Assembly: GCA_023853785.1 (NCBI GenBank)
Contig: JAJIRX010000216.1
Coordinates: 1 to 41,211 of the forward strand
Direction: 5' to 3'
Length of the DNA: 41,211 nucleotides
Origin: Psilocybe azurescens
Taxonomy: Eukaryota > Basidiomycota > Agaricomycetes > Agaricales > Agrocybaceae
A model generated the notes under the pieces. The model did not search any database. It worked only from the letters and a program-made list of their open reading frames with translations, and was not told the origin of the DNA. Shown piece after piece: positions 1 to 8,782 of this stretch. The position numbers were made by a program, and so were the translations under genes. Numbering within the stretch: position 1 is the stretch's first letter; every line of letters begins with the position of its first letter.

Positions 1-461
1 AATGAATTAGAATAGGGAGAGTATACAAACTTGTATGGTCTGCATGACTAGTGGGCTGTTGAGTGTGGGTGTAGTAGTAGTAGCTGGTTGTGGTATGTAG
101 TCGAGTCGTGTAAAGGGGAGTATGGATACTAAATCGATTCAATTGGATGCCCAACCTGTCTGCAGCCACGTGCCCTGCCCCATCTAAATTAGTTTTCCCT
201 GTTCTCAACTCTGATATATATCTATCTAGCGACAATGTCAATTCAACAATCCGACGTTCATCGCGACAACGATATCATTTTCACCTTATCGTGTGCACAT
301 CAAACTCAGAATTGCAAAGAAAAATAGAGGTACAGTCAAAGATCTAGATATAAAGCATAGATAAATCCAAGCGTGCGATATGTAAATAGAAAGCTGACTG
401 TTTTCCATGAGCATCACGATATAAGCAAAGAGGACAAAAGCGAGCTCACACAAACTATTGA
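1..461. other. Left edge, no gene seen
   Basis: This stretch lies beyond the 3' end of the LYAR-like gene. Open frames here are short, have no recognisable domain and no codon pattern like the neighbouring genes. It probably holds the 3' untranslated region of LYAR and intergenic DNA. Confidence 0.5.
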
Positions 462-1781
462 TCATGAAACGGTGATAGCAGAGGGCAACGCCTTCAACGA
501 TTTGTCCTTCTTCTGCTTTTTCTCCTTTTTTGCCGACTCTACCACCGGCGTCGAGTCCACATCCATAGCAGAATCCGTCGGGGATTTTGATTTTGACTTA
601 TCCTTTTTCTCCTTCTTGCTGCTACTCTTCTTCGTCTCGACCTCCTCATCAGCAATGACGACGGAGGATTCCTTTTTCTTCTTTTTCTTCTTATCGTCTC
701 CGCTTGATTCTACGGCAGCAGACTCCGACTTTCCTTTTTCCTTCTTCTCCTTCTTGTCTTTCTTCTCTTTGGGTTTCTCCTCCCTCCGCGGGGCGGCCAT
801 CTCTACGTCCTTGTTCTTTTTCTCCTTGGATTTTTCTCCTTCTTGGCCTCCTCCTGCGAAGAGCCGGCCTCGACTTCCTCCTTCTTCGCCTTTTTGGTAG
901 AAACAGCAGACTATAAAACGAATAATTAAATTAAGCAACCCAGCAACAAATGAGGAAAAAATACGCACTGCATCCTCAGAATCAGCAGATTTCCTCTTTT
1001 GTCCTTTTTCACCACAGAAACTTCCGCACTCGTCTCAGCAGCCTTGACAGCAGGCGCAGGCGGCGGCGGCGGCGGCATATTGCGCGAGTTGGCACCAAGC
1101 GGTGTCTCATTCGCACCAGAAACATTCGACCTCTGAGCCCAGCACCATACCCACCGCCATAACCGCCGCCATAACCACCTCTGGACCCACCGCCACGCCC
1201 GCCTTGGCCTTGATCTCCCGCTTTTGTTGGGAGGGTGATACCACTGGGCGTTTGAAGCACGAGCGTTCTTTTCTTCTTTGGGTGGTGCGACGTCGGCGGC
1301 GGCGGCGGTTTTGGCCGGTTTGGTGGCAGAGGTCGCTGCAGTAGGAGCAGAGGCAGAGGCAGAGGCAGAGGCTCCCTATATCATGTTTTAGAAGATATAA
1401 GAATATGAACGTAACACGTGGACTCACAGTTTTCGGGCCTTTATACACGCTCTTCTGATACTTCTCCGCTTCGCTTATACACGAAGTATGGCCTTTATAT
1501 TCACCTGGCGTGTTGAACGTCTTCGAACAATCGATACAGTCGAATCCACTGCCGCATCGCATTCTGTGCGTATCGAGTTTCGGCTTTTTCACGACGTCGT
1601 TGCAGGCTGTTATTAATATTCATTGATGAAGGTCAGTTCTTTTTATCTTTCAAGGGATTACGTTCAGTTGGATTAACTGACCATGGCATCTGAAATAAAG
1701 TAAACGAAAGTTCATTCAGCAAACTCGAACTTTAGAAATAAAATTCCAAAACTTGTCCGAAACGCACTGGAAAGAAACCAT
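462..1781 (-). CDS. LYAR: LYAR-type C2HC zinc-finger nucleolar protein
   Basis: LYAR proteins are nucleolar factors with a paired C2HC zinc finger, linked to rRNA production and cell growth. The finger is rebuilt from three exons: 1781-1768 (14 nt), 1689-1682 (8 nt) and 1606-1428. Together they read MVSFQCHACNDVVKKPKLD, then the second finger with FDCIDCSKTF and the family signature CISEAEKYQKS. Exon 4 (1375-969) carries an Ala-rich stretch, a GGYGGGYGGGYG/RGG-like segment and a proline run. Exon 5 (910-462) encodes a Lys/Glu-rich tail typical of LYAR. All introns have GT-AG ends. The frame breaks about four times in exons 4-5: two GGG runs near 1160-1240 and the T-runs (A on the coding strand) at 1005-1009 and 831-835. 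Single-base changes restore it, so I favour sequence error over a dead gene. It is head to head with F-box copy 1. Confidence 0.82.
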
Positions 1782-2243
1782 TTTGGTATCGGTTTTCGCT
1801 TAGCAAGTGTCCAAATATCTTGAGGACAGAAAGAGGTATCCAAACAAATAACAAAAAGAACAAAAGAGACAGAGAAATGTGAAGAGAAAAGGAAGAACTG
1901 ATACAATTTCGCAAATTCGTCGAAAAACGGTGCACTTATACAGCACGTGCCTTCTATGTGTGGGTTAACCTCACCTCACCCAATCATAAAGCGCTGCCAA
2001 ACACAACCCACCCAACCCCCCCAACATAACTGTGATTCTAAACAACAAACCCAACTTAAAGCTACCTCGACTCAACGTCAGATTTGCGTTCAGATACTAT
2101 AAGTCCGGCTACATACTGCAAACTCTTACTTGACTCTGAACAACTCAGCTGAACTTAACGCCAACTGACTACATCGGTATGGCTGCAACACTTTTATGTG
2201 CGCTAGTTTAAGCATTAACATTGAAGCACAGGATATCACCAAA
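1782..2243. promoter_or_regulatory. Divergent promoter between LYAR and F-box copy 1
   Basis: This 462-bp gap separates the start codon of the minus-strand LYAR gene from that of plus-strand F-box copy 1, so it should hold both promoters. Its LYAR-proximal half is duplicated at 4111-4293. Its F-box-proximal half (from about 1932) recurs at about 4963-5282, and part of it (from about 2057) upstream of copies 3 and 4. A possible 5'UTR intron ends just before the AUG (acceptor CAG at about 2230). No specific factor sites can be assigned by eye. Confidence 0.5.
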
Positions 2244-3837
2244 ATGGATTCGTTGTCCACAACCGACTCGAAGCTGAACGAATTGTGGCAAGATATCGCC
2301 GAAATCGACGAGGAAATATCTATTCATCACAAGCAAATAGCACAACTTGCTGCAAAGCGAAAGGATGTCCAGCAGAAAATCAATCGTCGGCTCCCCTTCA
2401 TTAATCGGCTGCCCTTCGAATTGATATCCAGGATACTCACACTCTCTACTGAATCGAATCAGGTATTTGTGAGCCCCGATGACGAGAGGTACAAGTGGTG
2501 TGCTGTTCTTCTCCTCGGGGCAGTTTGCAGGCAGTGGCGAGAAATTACTCTGGCAACACCCCATCTATGGTCGACTGTTAATATCCGGCTAGGCAGAAAG
2601 AGCTCTGGAGCGATATTGCCAACGAATGGCTTCAGCGCTCGGGTGCTCTTCCTCTGTCAATAACATTTACATACGCCAAACACGGAGAGTCTATCGTAGA
2701 CTTCGATCTCGTTCCACTTCTCAGGTCGCATTCAATCCGCTGGAAATCCCTTAACTTCAACTGCGTACGAGATGACATATTTTATAGGCTGCTCGACAAT
2801 CTTGAAGATACTCGTCATATCGAGACCATTCGGCTTCAATGTACTACGGGGAGCTGGCGTAAGATGCGCCCTTTCATGGGCGAGCCCATTTGTCCAAAGA
2901 CATTTCATTTGCTCTACTTGAGCAGTAAGAAGTTTACAGGATATTTTAAATGGGATAATCTCACACACCTTGTTGCCGAAGGTATTCACAGTGTCGACCT
3001 TACCGACATCCTTCGTCAAGCAATCAAAATTCAACATTGTGTCATAGTGTATTCTATGCGGGAACATGAACATCAATTGGTACCCATCGTCAATACGTCT
3101 TTGACGCACCTGGTCATCACATTATGGTGTCTTACCGATTACCTCCCATTTTTAACCTTCCCGTCGTTGCAAATCTTGGAATGCCACTACAGTGATCGTA
3201 TGAAGGAGGCTGACGTCAACGTCCTTGTTGATTTTATCGACCGTTCTCAAGCGCCTCTTCGGGACGTTATCTGTCACCTAAATGTCGGCAACCCTGTTTC
3301 TGCTGCTGGCCTTTGGCATCCCAGATTTCCAAACATCACCCACCTCAACTTGAACGTTACATTTAAGGGTGCCACTACTATGGTACTCAACATTTTTGAA
3401 CTACTCGCATATGACCGGGATGAAATAGTTCATCCTAGCCTGCAAATAATCGAGTTGACGACGAAACACATGACACCCACTGTCTGGTCCCACTTCATCA
3501 ACATGTTTCCCAAATCCTGGCAGAGCGACCACCCCACGAGAGCCTTCCTACAAATTCCTCGGATACAGACCTAATGCCCTTCTCCGATAGCTCGCTTCGG
3601 AGGCGACTGTCGAAGGCTTGTATAATCCTCGATCACCGGAGCGGAATATTTGATAAGCGGGATGTAATGAAACTACATCAGTATCTTCGCCTTTTGGACA
3701 TTCAAAAATCTGGAGTGGAGCTGGAGCTGATAGGTAATGGCGGCATTGATTTGCTACAATTCGCCGGAAAGATATATGGGTCGGAGCAAGAGGCCAGACA
3801 GCAATATCAGCAGCAAATGACAGAGGAGAGTTTGTGA
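2244..3837 (+). pseudogene. F-box-like/LRR-like protein, copy 1 (two frameshifts)
   Basis: This is a near copy of the intact genes at 8783 and 11406. The start at 2244 has a good context (ACCAAAATGG). It encodes an N-terminal coiled coil, an F-box-like core (INRLPFELISRILTLST) and a repeat-like C-terminal half with YFKWDNLTHLV. F-box proteins normally recruit substrates to SCF ubiquitin ligases through Skp1. The frame breaks twice: a one-base loss near 2596-2600 (GGCAGAAAGAG against GGCAGAGAAGAG in copy 2) and a CCC run at 3509-3511 where copy 3 has CCCC. Between and after the breaks the paralogous protein reads on to a stop at 3835-3837. Damage is recent or technical, since no other stops have accumulated. 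Confidence 0.8.
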
Positions 3838-4110
3838 TATGTACTCAATTGTATCGGGAAAGTAACGCTATAGTACTTCAAGTTGACTAGCTCGTCGAGA
3901 AAGATTCCAGATACCAAACCTTTGACTTATAGATAGAGCGTAGTACAGTTCATTACGCTCAGTATGAGCCGGTAAAGATTAGTTAAATATATGATTCGCT
4001 TACTTGAACGAAGTGGAACATGTTGCGAGGTGGTGTAGGGCATCAATGGGACACTCAGGTTGATCTTTACTGTATATATTCGATCCCAAGCCTTTCACGT
4101 TGAACTTTGG
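3838..4110. other. 3' flank of F-box copy 1
   Basis: Non-coding DNA shared with the 3' flanks of copies 2 and 3 (for example the CTAGCTCGTCGAGAAAGATT block). Homology to those flanks ends abruptly at about 4110, in TTTGGGAAC, where the duplicated LYAR segment begins. Confidence 0.6.
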
Positions 4111-4293
4111 GAACGCACTGGAAAGAAACCATTTTGGTATCGATTTTCGTCTAGCAAGTGTTCAAATATCTTGAACAGAAAGTGGTATCCAAACAAATAG
4201 AAAAAACGACAAAAGAGACAGAGAAATGTGAAGAGAAAAGGAAGAACTGATACAATTTCGCAAATACGCGATTGTGAAAAACGGTGCACTTAT
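4111..4293 (-). repeat. Duplicated LYAR first exon and promoter segment
   Basis: This block matches about 1762-1943, the start of LYAR intron 1, its 14-nt first exon and the upstream promoter, with only scattered changes and small indels. The copied exon (ATGGTTTCTTTCCA on the minus strand, about 4130-4117) and its GTGCGT donor are preserved. The next 8-nt exon and the rest of LYAR are absent, so no LYAR protein can be made here. The block marks the junction of a tandem duplication that carried LYAR's 5' end with F-box copy 1. On the right it is interrupted by an LTR insertion. Confidence 0.85.
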
Positions 4294-4475
4294 TGTAACG
4301 TTTCTGCCTAAAATGGAACATGCCGGAATTGCACACGGCACAACCGTTGGACTATCTGTCCCGAGATAAGTCTGAACCAAGTCAGGCTTCGACGTTACAA
4401 CATTCAGATCGTCACACCCGTTACTCCAGTACATGTTTCCTGGGGCGGCCGTGGACTTATATGGTAGCGGGAAAC
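4294..4475 (-). repeat. LTR copy A (3'-trimmed)
   Basis: A 182-bp repeat starting TGTAACGTTTCTGCC. It lacks the last bases (CCCAGACCGCTACA) seen in copies B and C and runs directly into copy B, suggesting recombination or nested insertion. Confidence 0.8.
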
Positions 4476-4669
4476 TGTAACGTTTCTGCCTAAAATGGAA
4501 CATGCCGGAATTGCACACGGCACAACCGTTGGACTATCTGTCCCGAGATAAGTCTGAACCAAGTCAGGCTTCGACGTTACAACTCTCAGATCGTCACACC
4601 CGTTACTCCAGTACATGTTTCCTGGGGCGGCCGTGGACTTATATAGTAGCGGAAACCCAGACCGCTACA
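4476..4669 (-). repeat. LTR copy B
   Basis: A 194-bp repeat with TG...CA ends (TGTAACG to CCGCTACA). It is nearly identical to copy C. Confidence 0.8.
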
Positions 4670-4754
4670 TACCCCCATCCTGATTGAGGCATGGGTCAAT
4701 CACAAACATTCTCGTTTGCCGTGGTTCGAACGCATTCGCTCTTGTTCCACCAAA

Positions 4755-4948
4755 TGTAACGTTTCTGCCTAAAATGGAACATGCCGGAATTGCACACGGC
4801 ACAACCGTTGGACTATCTGTCCCGAGATAAGTCTGAACCAAGTCAGGCTTCGACGTTACAACTCTCAGATCGTCACACCCGTTACTCCAGTACATGTTTC
4901 CTGGGGCGGCCGTGGACTTATATAGTAGCGGAAACCCAGACCGCTACA
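4755..4948 (-). repeat. LTR copy C
   Basis: A 194-bp repeat with TG...CA ends. It is followed by an extra 18-bp partial end (GAAACCCAGACCGCTGCA, 4949-4966) up to the target duplication. Confidence 0.8.
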
Positions 4949-4971
4949 GAAACCCAGACCGCTGCACTTAT

Positions 4972-5282
4972 ACAGCACGTGCCTTCTAATATGCGTAGGA
5001 GTTAACCTCACCTCACCCAATCTTAAAGCGCTGCCAACCACAACACACCCAACCCACCCCCAACATAACTGTGATTCTAAACAACAAACCCAACTTAAAA
5101 CTACCTCGATTCAACGTCAGATTTGCATCAGATACTATAAGTCCGGCTACATACTGCAAACTCTTACTTGAGTCTGAACAACTCAGTTGAACTTAACGGC
5201 AACTGACTACATCGGTACGGCTGCAACACTTTCATGTGCGCTAGTTCAAGCATTGACATTTGAAGCGCAGGACATCACCAAA
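4972..5282 (+). promoter_or_regulatory. Upstream region of F-box copy 2
   Basis: This segment continues the duplicated promoter after the LTR insert and matches about 1942-2243 before copy 1. The LTR cluster therefore separates the copied LYAR promoter half from the F-box-proximal half. A likely 5'UTR intron acceptor (GCGCAG) lies just before GACATCACCAAAATGG. Confidence 0.45.
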
Positions 5283-6876
5283 ATGGATTCGTTGTCCACA
5301 ACCGACTCGAAGCTGAACGAATTATGGCAAGATCTCGCCGAAATCGACGAGGAATTATCTATTCTTCACAAGCGAATAGCACAACTTTCTGCAAAGCGAA
5401 AGGATGTCCACCGCGAAATCAATCGTCGGCTCTCCTTGATCAATCGTCGGCTCTCCGTGATCAATCGGCTACCCCTCGAATTAATATCTCGGATACTCAC
5501 ACTCTCTACTGAATCGAATCGGGTATCTGTGAGTCCCGATGACGAGAGTTACAAGTGGTGTGCTGTTCTTCTTCTCGGGGCAGTTTGCAGGGAGTGGCGA
5601 GAAATTACTCTGGCAACACCCCATCTATGGTCGACTGTTGATATCTGGCTGGGCAGAGAAGAGCTCTGGAGCGACGTTGGCAACGAGTGGCTTCAGCGCT
5701 CGGGTGCTCTTCCTCTGTCTATAACATTTACATGCTCCCAACACGGACTGTATTTGGTAGACTTCGATCTCATTCCAGATCTCAAGTCTCACTCAATCCG
5801 CTGGAAATCCCTTACCTTCAACGACGTAGGATATGACATATTTTATGGCCTGCTCAACAATCTTGAAGATACTCGTCATATCGAGACCATTTGGATTTAT
5901 TGTGGAGAGCGGAGCTGGAATAAGATTCGACCTTTCGTGGGCGAGCCCATTTGTCCAAAGACATTTCATTGGCTCTACTTGAGCAGTGAGAAGTGTACAG
6001 GATATTTTAAATGGGATAATCTCACACACCTTGTTGCCGAAGGTATTAACAGTGACGACATTACCGACATCCTTCGTCAAGCAATCAAAATTCAACATTG
6101 TACCGTAAAGTCTTCAAGGCAGGGAAAAGGACATCAATTCGTACCCACCGTCAATCGGTCTTTGATGCACCTGGACATCACATTATGGGGTCTTACCGAT
6201 TTCCTCCCAAATTTAAATTTACCATCGTTGCAAATCTTGGAATGCCGCTACATCGGTTCTTCTATGAATGGAGTTGACGTCGATGTAATTGCTGACTTTA
6301 TTCACCGTTCTCAAGCGCCCCTTCGGGACGTTATCTATCACCTAGATGTCAACTACCTTACTTCTATTGCTGGCTTTTGGCATCTCAGATTCCCAAACGT
6401 CACCCACCTCAAGTTGGACAATACAGTTGAGGGTGCCACTACTATGATAATCAACATTTTTGAACTACTCGCATATGACCAGGATGAAATAGTGCATCCT
6501 AGCCTCCAAGTAATTGAGTTGACGACATACCGCATGACGCCCACTGTCTGGTCCCACTTCATCAACCTGTTTCCCCCAAATCCTGGCAGAGCGAACACAC
6601 CACGAGCGTCTTCCTACGAATTCTTCAGATACAGACCTAACCCTCTTCTCCGATAGCCCACTTCGGAGGTGGCCGTCGAAGGCTTGTATAATCCTCGATC
6701 ACCCAAGCAAGACGTTCGACGAACGGGATGTAATGGAACTACATCAGTATCTTCGTCTTTTGGACATTCAAAAATCCGGGGTGGAACTAGAGCTGATAGG
6801 TAATGGCGGCATTGATTTGCTACAATTCGCCGGAAAAATATATGGGTCGGGGAAAGAGGCCAGACAGCAGTATTAG
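5283..6876 (+). pseudogene. F-box-like/LRR-like protein, copy 2 (C-tract frameshift)
   Basis: The start at 5283 is the ATG shared by all close copies. The frame is open for about 458 codons to 6656, covering the coiled coil, F-box core (INRLPLELISRILTLST), ALPLSITF segment and YFKWDNLTHLV. At 6573-6577 it has CCCCC where copy 3 has CCCC, so the normal C-terminal module is lost and replaced by a short tail ending at 6656. In the other frame the usual module (ELHQYLRLLDIQKSG, LIGNGGIDLLQF) stays open to a TAG at 6874-6876. A 21-bp tandem duplication (5421-5462) repeats NRRLSLI/NRRLSVI just before the F-box. It may be a truncated functional variant, a recent pseudogene or an assembly artefact. 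Confidence 0.8.
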
Positions 6877-7677
6877 CAGCAAATAATAGAGGACAGTCTG
6901 TGGTATGTACTCAATGGTATCGGAAAAGTAACGCTAGGGTACTTCAAGTTGACTAGCTCGTCGAGAAAGATTCCAGAGACCAAACTTTTGACTTACATAT
7001 AGAGCGTAGTACAGTTCATTACGCTCAGTATGAGCCGGTAAAGATTAGTTAAATATATGATTCATTTACTTGAATAAAATGGAACATGTTGCGAGGTGGT
7101 GTAGGGCATCAATGGGACACTCAGGTTGACATCTACTGTATACATCCGATCCCAAGCCTTTCACGTTGAACTTTGGGAACTTAAACGGTAAAACTGACCG
7201 CCCAACGACTTTGCTTGCAAAGTTGGCATACTGACAGCGCAGGTGAGATAGGCAATATTCTTGTCATTGGAACCGAAAGCTGTATGTGTATTCTTTTACT
7301 AGAATGGGGACTTTGGGAGGTGTTTATCACTCATTACCTGTGACTGGGGCGTCTTATATACGAATTCAACTTCTACAACATGAATATTTGCACATTTTTT
7401 ATGGGGCACACCTATTAAAATAAATAGGAACATATTCTGAAAGAATTATATTTTTCATGGCGTCGTTGTCTCAAAAGTTCATGTTATGCACCCTCATGTA
7501 CCAAATTTTCGAGCATGGGCAAATGTTTACCAAATCTAAAAAATTAAAATAGGGCGCACATCTAATTTAGGCAATTTCAGAACACCAATTTTTATCACTA
7601 TAGGCCCAGTGGTTCGCGAGATAGTTCTTTCAGAACTTTGGATGTGGGGAAGATTGCTCACGTGTCACGAAATGTGA
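6877..7677. repeat. Downstream duplicated block (copy 2 side)
   Basis: This non-coding stretch matches the block after copy 3 (about 10430-11187) over most of its length. It includes AACTGACCGCCCAACGAC and, near 7458, ATGGCGTCGTTGTCTCAAAA. No protein of convincing length is conserved between the two copies. It shows that the duplication unit included roughly 1 kb of DNA downstream of the gene. Confidence 0.75.
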
Positions 7678-8287
7678 TCTCGAGGGAGGTGCGTCGCGCC
7701 TAGTAGTGGATAATATAAGGAATGTATGGTAGACATTGGGGGTGTGGAGAGGTCAGCGGCGGAGAAAACTGATGGAAGTGCTGAAGGGTGACCCTCCTTT
7801 TGCACTTCTAAAGGTTCTACTCTACCGTAAATGTATTTGAGTTATATATATAATGTGTTGAGAATAGAATAGTTTCGGTGATGGGTGGGTGGGATTTTAA
7901 GTGATGCTAGGATAGAGATTGGGTAAAGAACGAGCTTATGGGAAAGGGTTGTGCAGTCATCGTTGTGCGACTGCAAACGTAGTGTAAGGAAAAAGGATGG
8001 GGATCCGAACCTGTACCCAACTCCAAGGATGACGAATCCGACGAGGACAATTAGCGAACCACTGAACCTCCCGATACATAGACCCACGACGACCCTCACT
8101 TCTCTCTCTTCCATTCCTCCCTTATTTGCTTTCTTTTGTAATGTATCTTATATTCTTCTTCTTGTATCATACTTCTTCGTATACTTTCAACCCATGCCAT
8201 AGTACTTCTACCATTACTTCTTAATATTCACGCACCATGTACAGGTGCCTCTGACGCCCTCGGCTTGATACAAGCTATACGTTTACA

Positions 8288-8324
8288 TTACCCCTTCACG
8301 TACCAATGGGTACGTGAAGGGTAA
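8288..8324 (+). other. RNA hairpin in the retroposon
   Basis: The arm TTACCCCTTCACGTACC pairs with GGTACGTGAAGGGTAA around a 4-nt loop, with one bulged C in a 16-bp stem. Confidence 0.75.
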
Positions 8325-8334
8325 TAACGAAGAT

Positions 8335-8367
8335 GTGTATCTAAGGCCCATGGTCACTTAGATACAC
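8335..8367 (+). other. Second RNA hairpin in the retroposon
   Basis: GTGTATCTAAG pairs perfectly with CTTAGATACAC around an 11-nt loop. Confidence 0.75.
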
Positions 8368-8551
8368 AACTTCGCCACACTCGTAGCACCGGGCCTTAAC
8401 AGCTACTCTAGCGTAGGGCGGTGCATCCTTGCACCCGTGTGTCTTAGCGCTCCGACCGCTTCCTACACGTTAATAAACTGATTCAAAAAAAAAAAGGATG
8501 GGGATCAGGGTACACGTGACGGCGTCTCCTTCTCACGAGTGACGAGAAGTC

Positions 8552-8569
8552 GTACCCGCTCGCGGGTAC
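8552..8569. other. Hairpin at the right end of the 897-bp insertion
   Basis: GTACCCGC and GCGGGTAC form a perfect 8-bp stem with a 2-nt loop, six bases before the insertion ends. Its role is unknown. Confidence 0.6.
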
Positions 8570-8782
8570 TTCCACCACCGCCATCTAATTGACAAACGGC
8601 AATAAAGCTACCTCGACTCAACGTTAATTTTTTGTGTCGGATACTATCAAGTCCATCTACACACTACAAACCTTACTTAAACTTGGCTGAACTTAACGGC
8701 AACTGACTATATCGGTACGGCTGCAACACTTTCATGTGCGCTAGTTTAAGCATTGACATTTGAAGCGCAGGACATCACCAAA

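Larger units (their letters stand above)
4294..4966 (-). mobile_element. Cluster of three small LTRs (TRIM-like), 5-bp target duplication
   Basis: The 673-bp insert begins TGTAACG and ends CGCTGCA. It is flanked by the direct repeat CTTAT (4289-4293 and 4967-4971). The uninterrupted site is present once near 1937-1945, which proves insertion. It holds three near-identical direct repeats of 182-194 bp. Repeats B and C are separated by only 85 bp. Read on the minus strand the repeat carries a TATA-like CTATATAAG, the spacer starts with TGGTGGAACAAGAGCG just inside one repeat (primer-binding-site-like) and ends with a G-rich CAGGATGGGGGTA next to the other (polypurine-tract-like). That is the layout of a terminal-repeat retrotransposon in miniature. 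The tRNA primer was not identified. Confidence 0.75.
8006..8490 (+). mobile_element. A-tailed retroposon with 16-bp target duplication
   Basis: The 485-bp segment is bounded by the direct repeat AAAAAGGATGGGGATC (7990-8005 and 8491-8506) and ends in an A run immediately before the second repeat. This is the signature of LINE-type target-primed reverse transcription. The 3' half contains two strong hairpins and a third stem (GGTGC...GCACC, about 8420-8435). No long open frame is present. It could be a SINE-like element, a 5'-truncated LINE tail or a processed transcript; I do not recognise the source. Confidence 0.7.
7678..8574. other. 897-bp insertion relative to the paralogous spacer
   Basis: The paralogous spacer after copy 3 reads GAAATGTGACCACCGC without interruption (near 11180). 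Here the same site is split after GTGA (7677) and resumes with CCACCGCC at 8575. No clear target duplication or inverted ends were found. The right end carries a near-perfect hairpin (8552-8569). The insert contains the retroposon at 8006-8490 and no convincing gene. Confidence 0.6.

Noticed and set aside
373..900. Phe/Ser-rich open frame on the plus strand
   Set aside because: It is the antisense image of the Lys/Glu-rich tail of LYAR; such low-complexity tails give long antisense frames.
4715..4754. tRNA-like GGTTCGAAC segment in the LTR spacer
   Set aside because: The arms needed for a tRNA T-stem and acceptor do not pair. It may reflect a primer-binding site but is not a tRNA gene.
4162..4895. 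Repeated open frames containing MYWSNGCDD and SPTVVPCAIPACS on the minus strand
   Set aside because: They lie inside the three LTR repeats and run across repeat borders; similarity between them comes from the repeat itself.
4294..4948. Possible CRISPR-like array
   Set aside because: Repeats are about 190 bp with one 85-bp spacer, in a fungal genome, with LTR-type ends and a target duplication.
7951..8202. 83-codon open frame
   Set aside because: It crosses the left border of the retroposon, so it is a chance frame created by the insertion.
7678..8574. Helitron
   Set aside because: The end-proximal hairpin and TC start fit, but there is no CTRR terminus and the empty site lacks the A/T insertion point.
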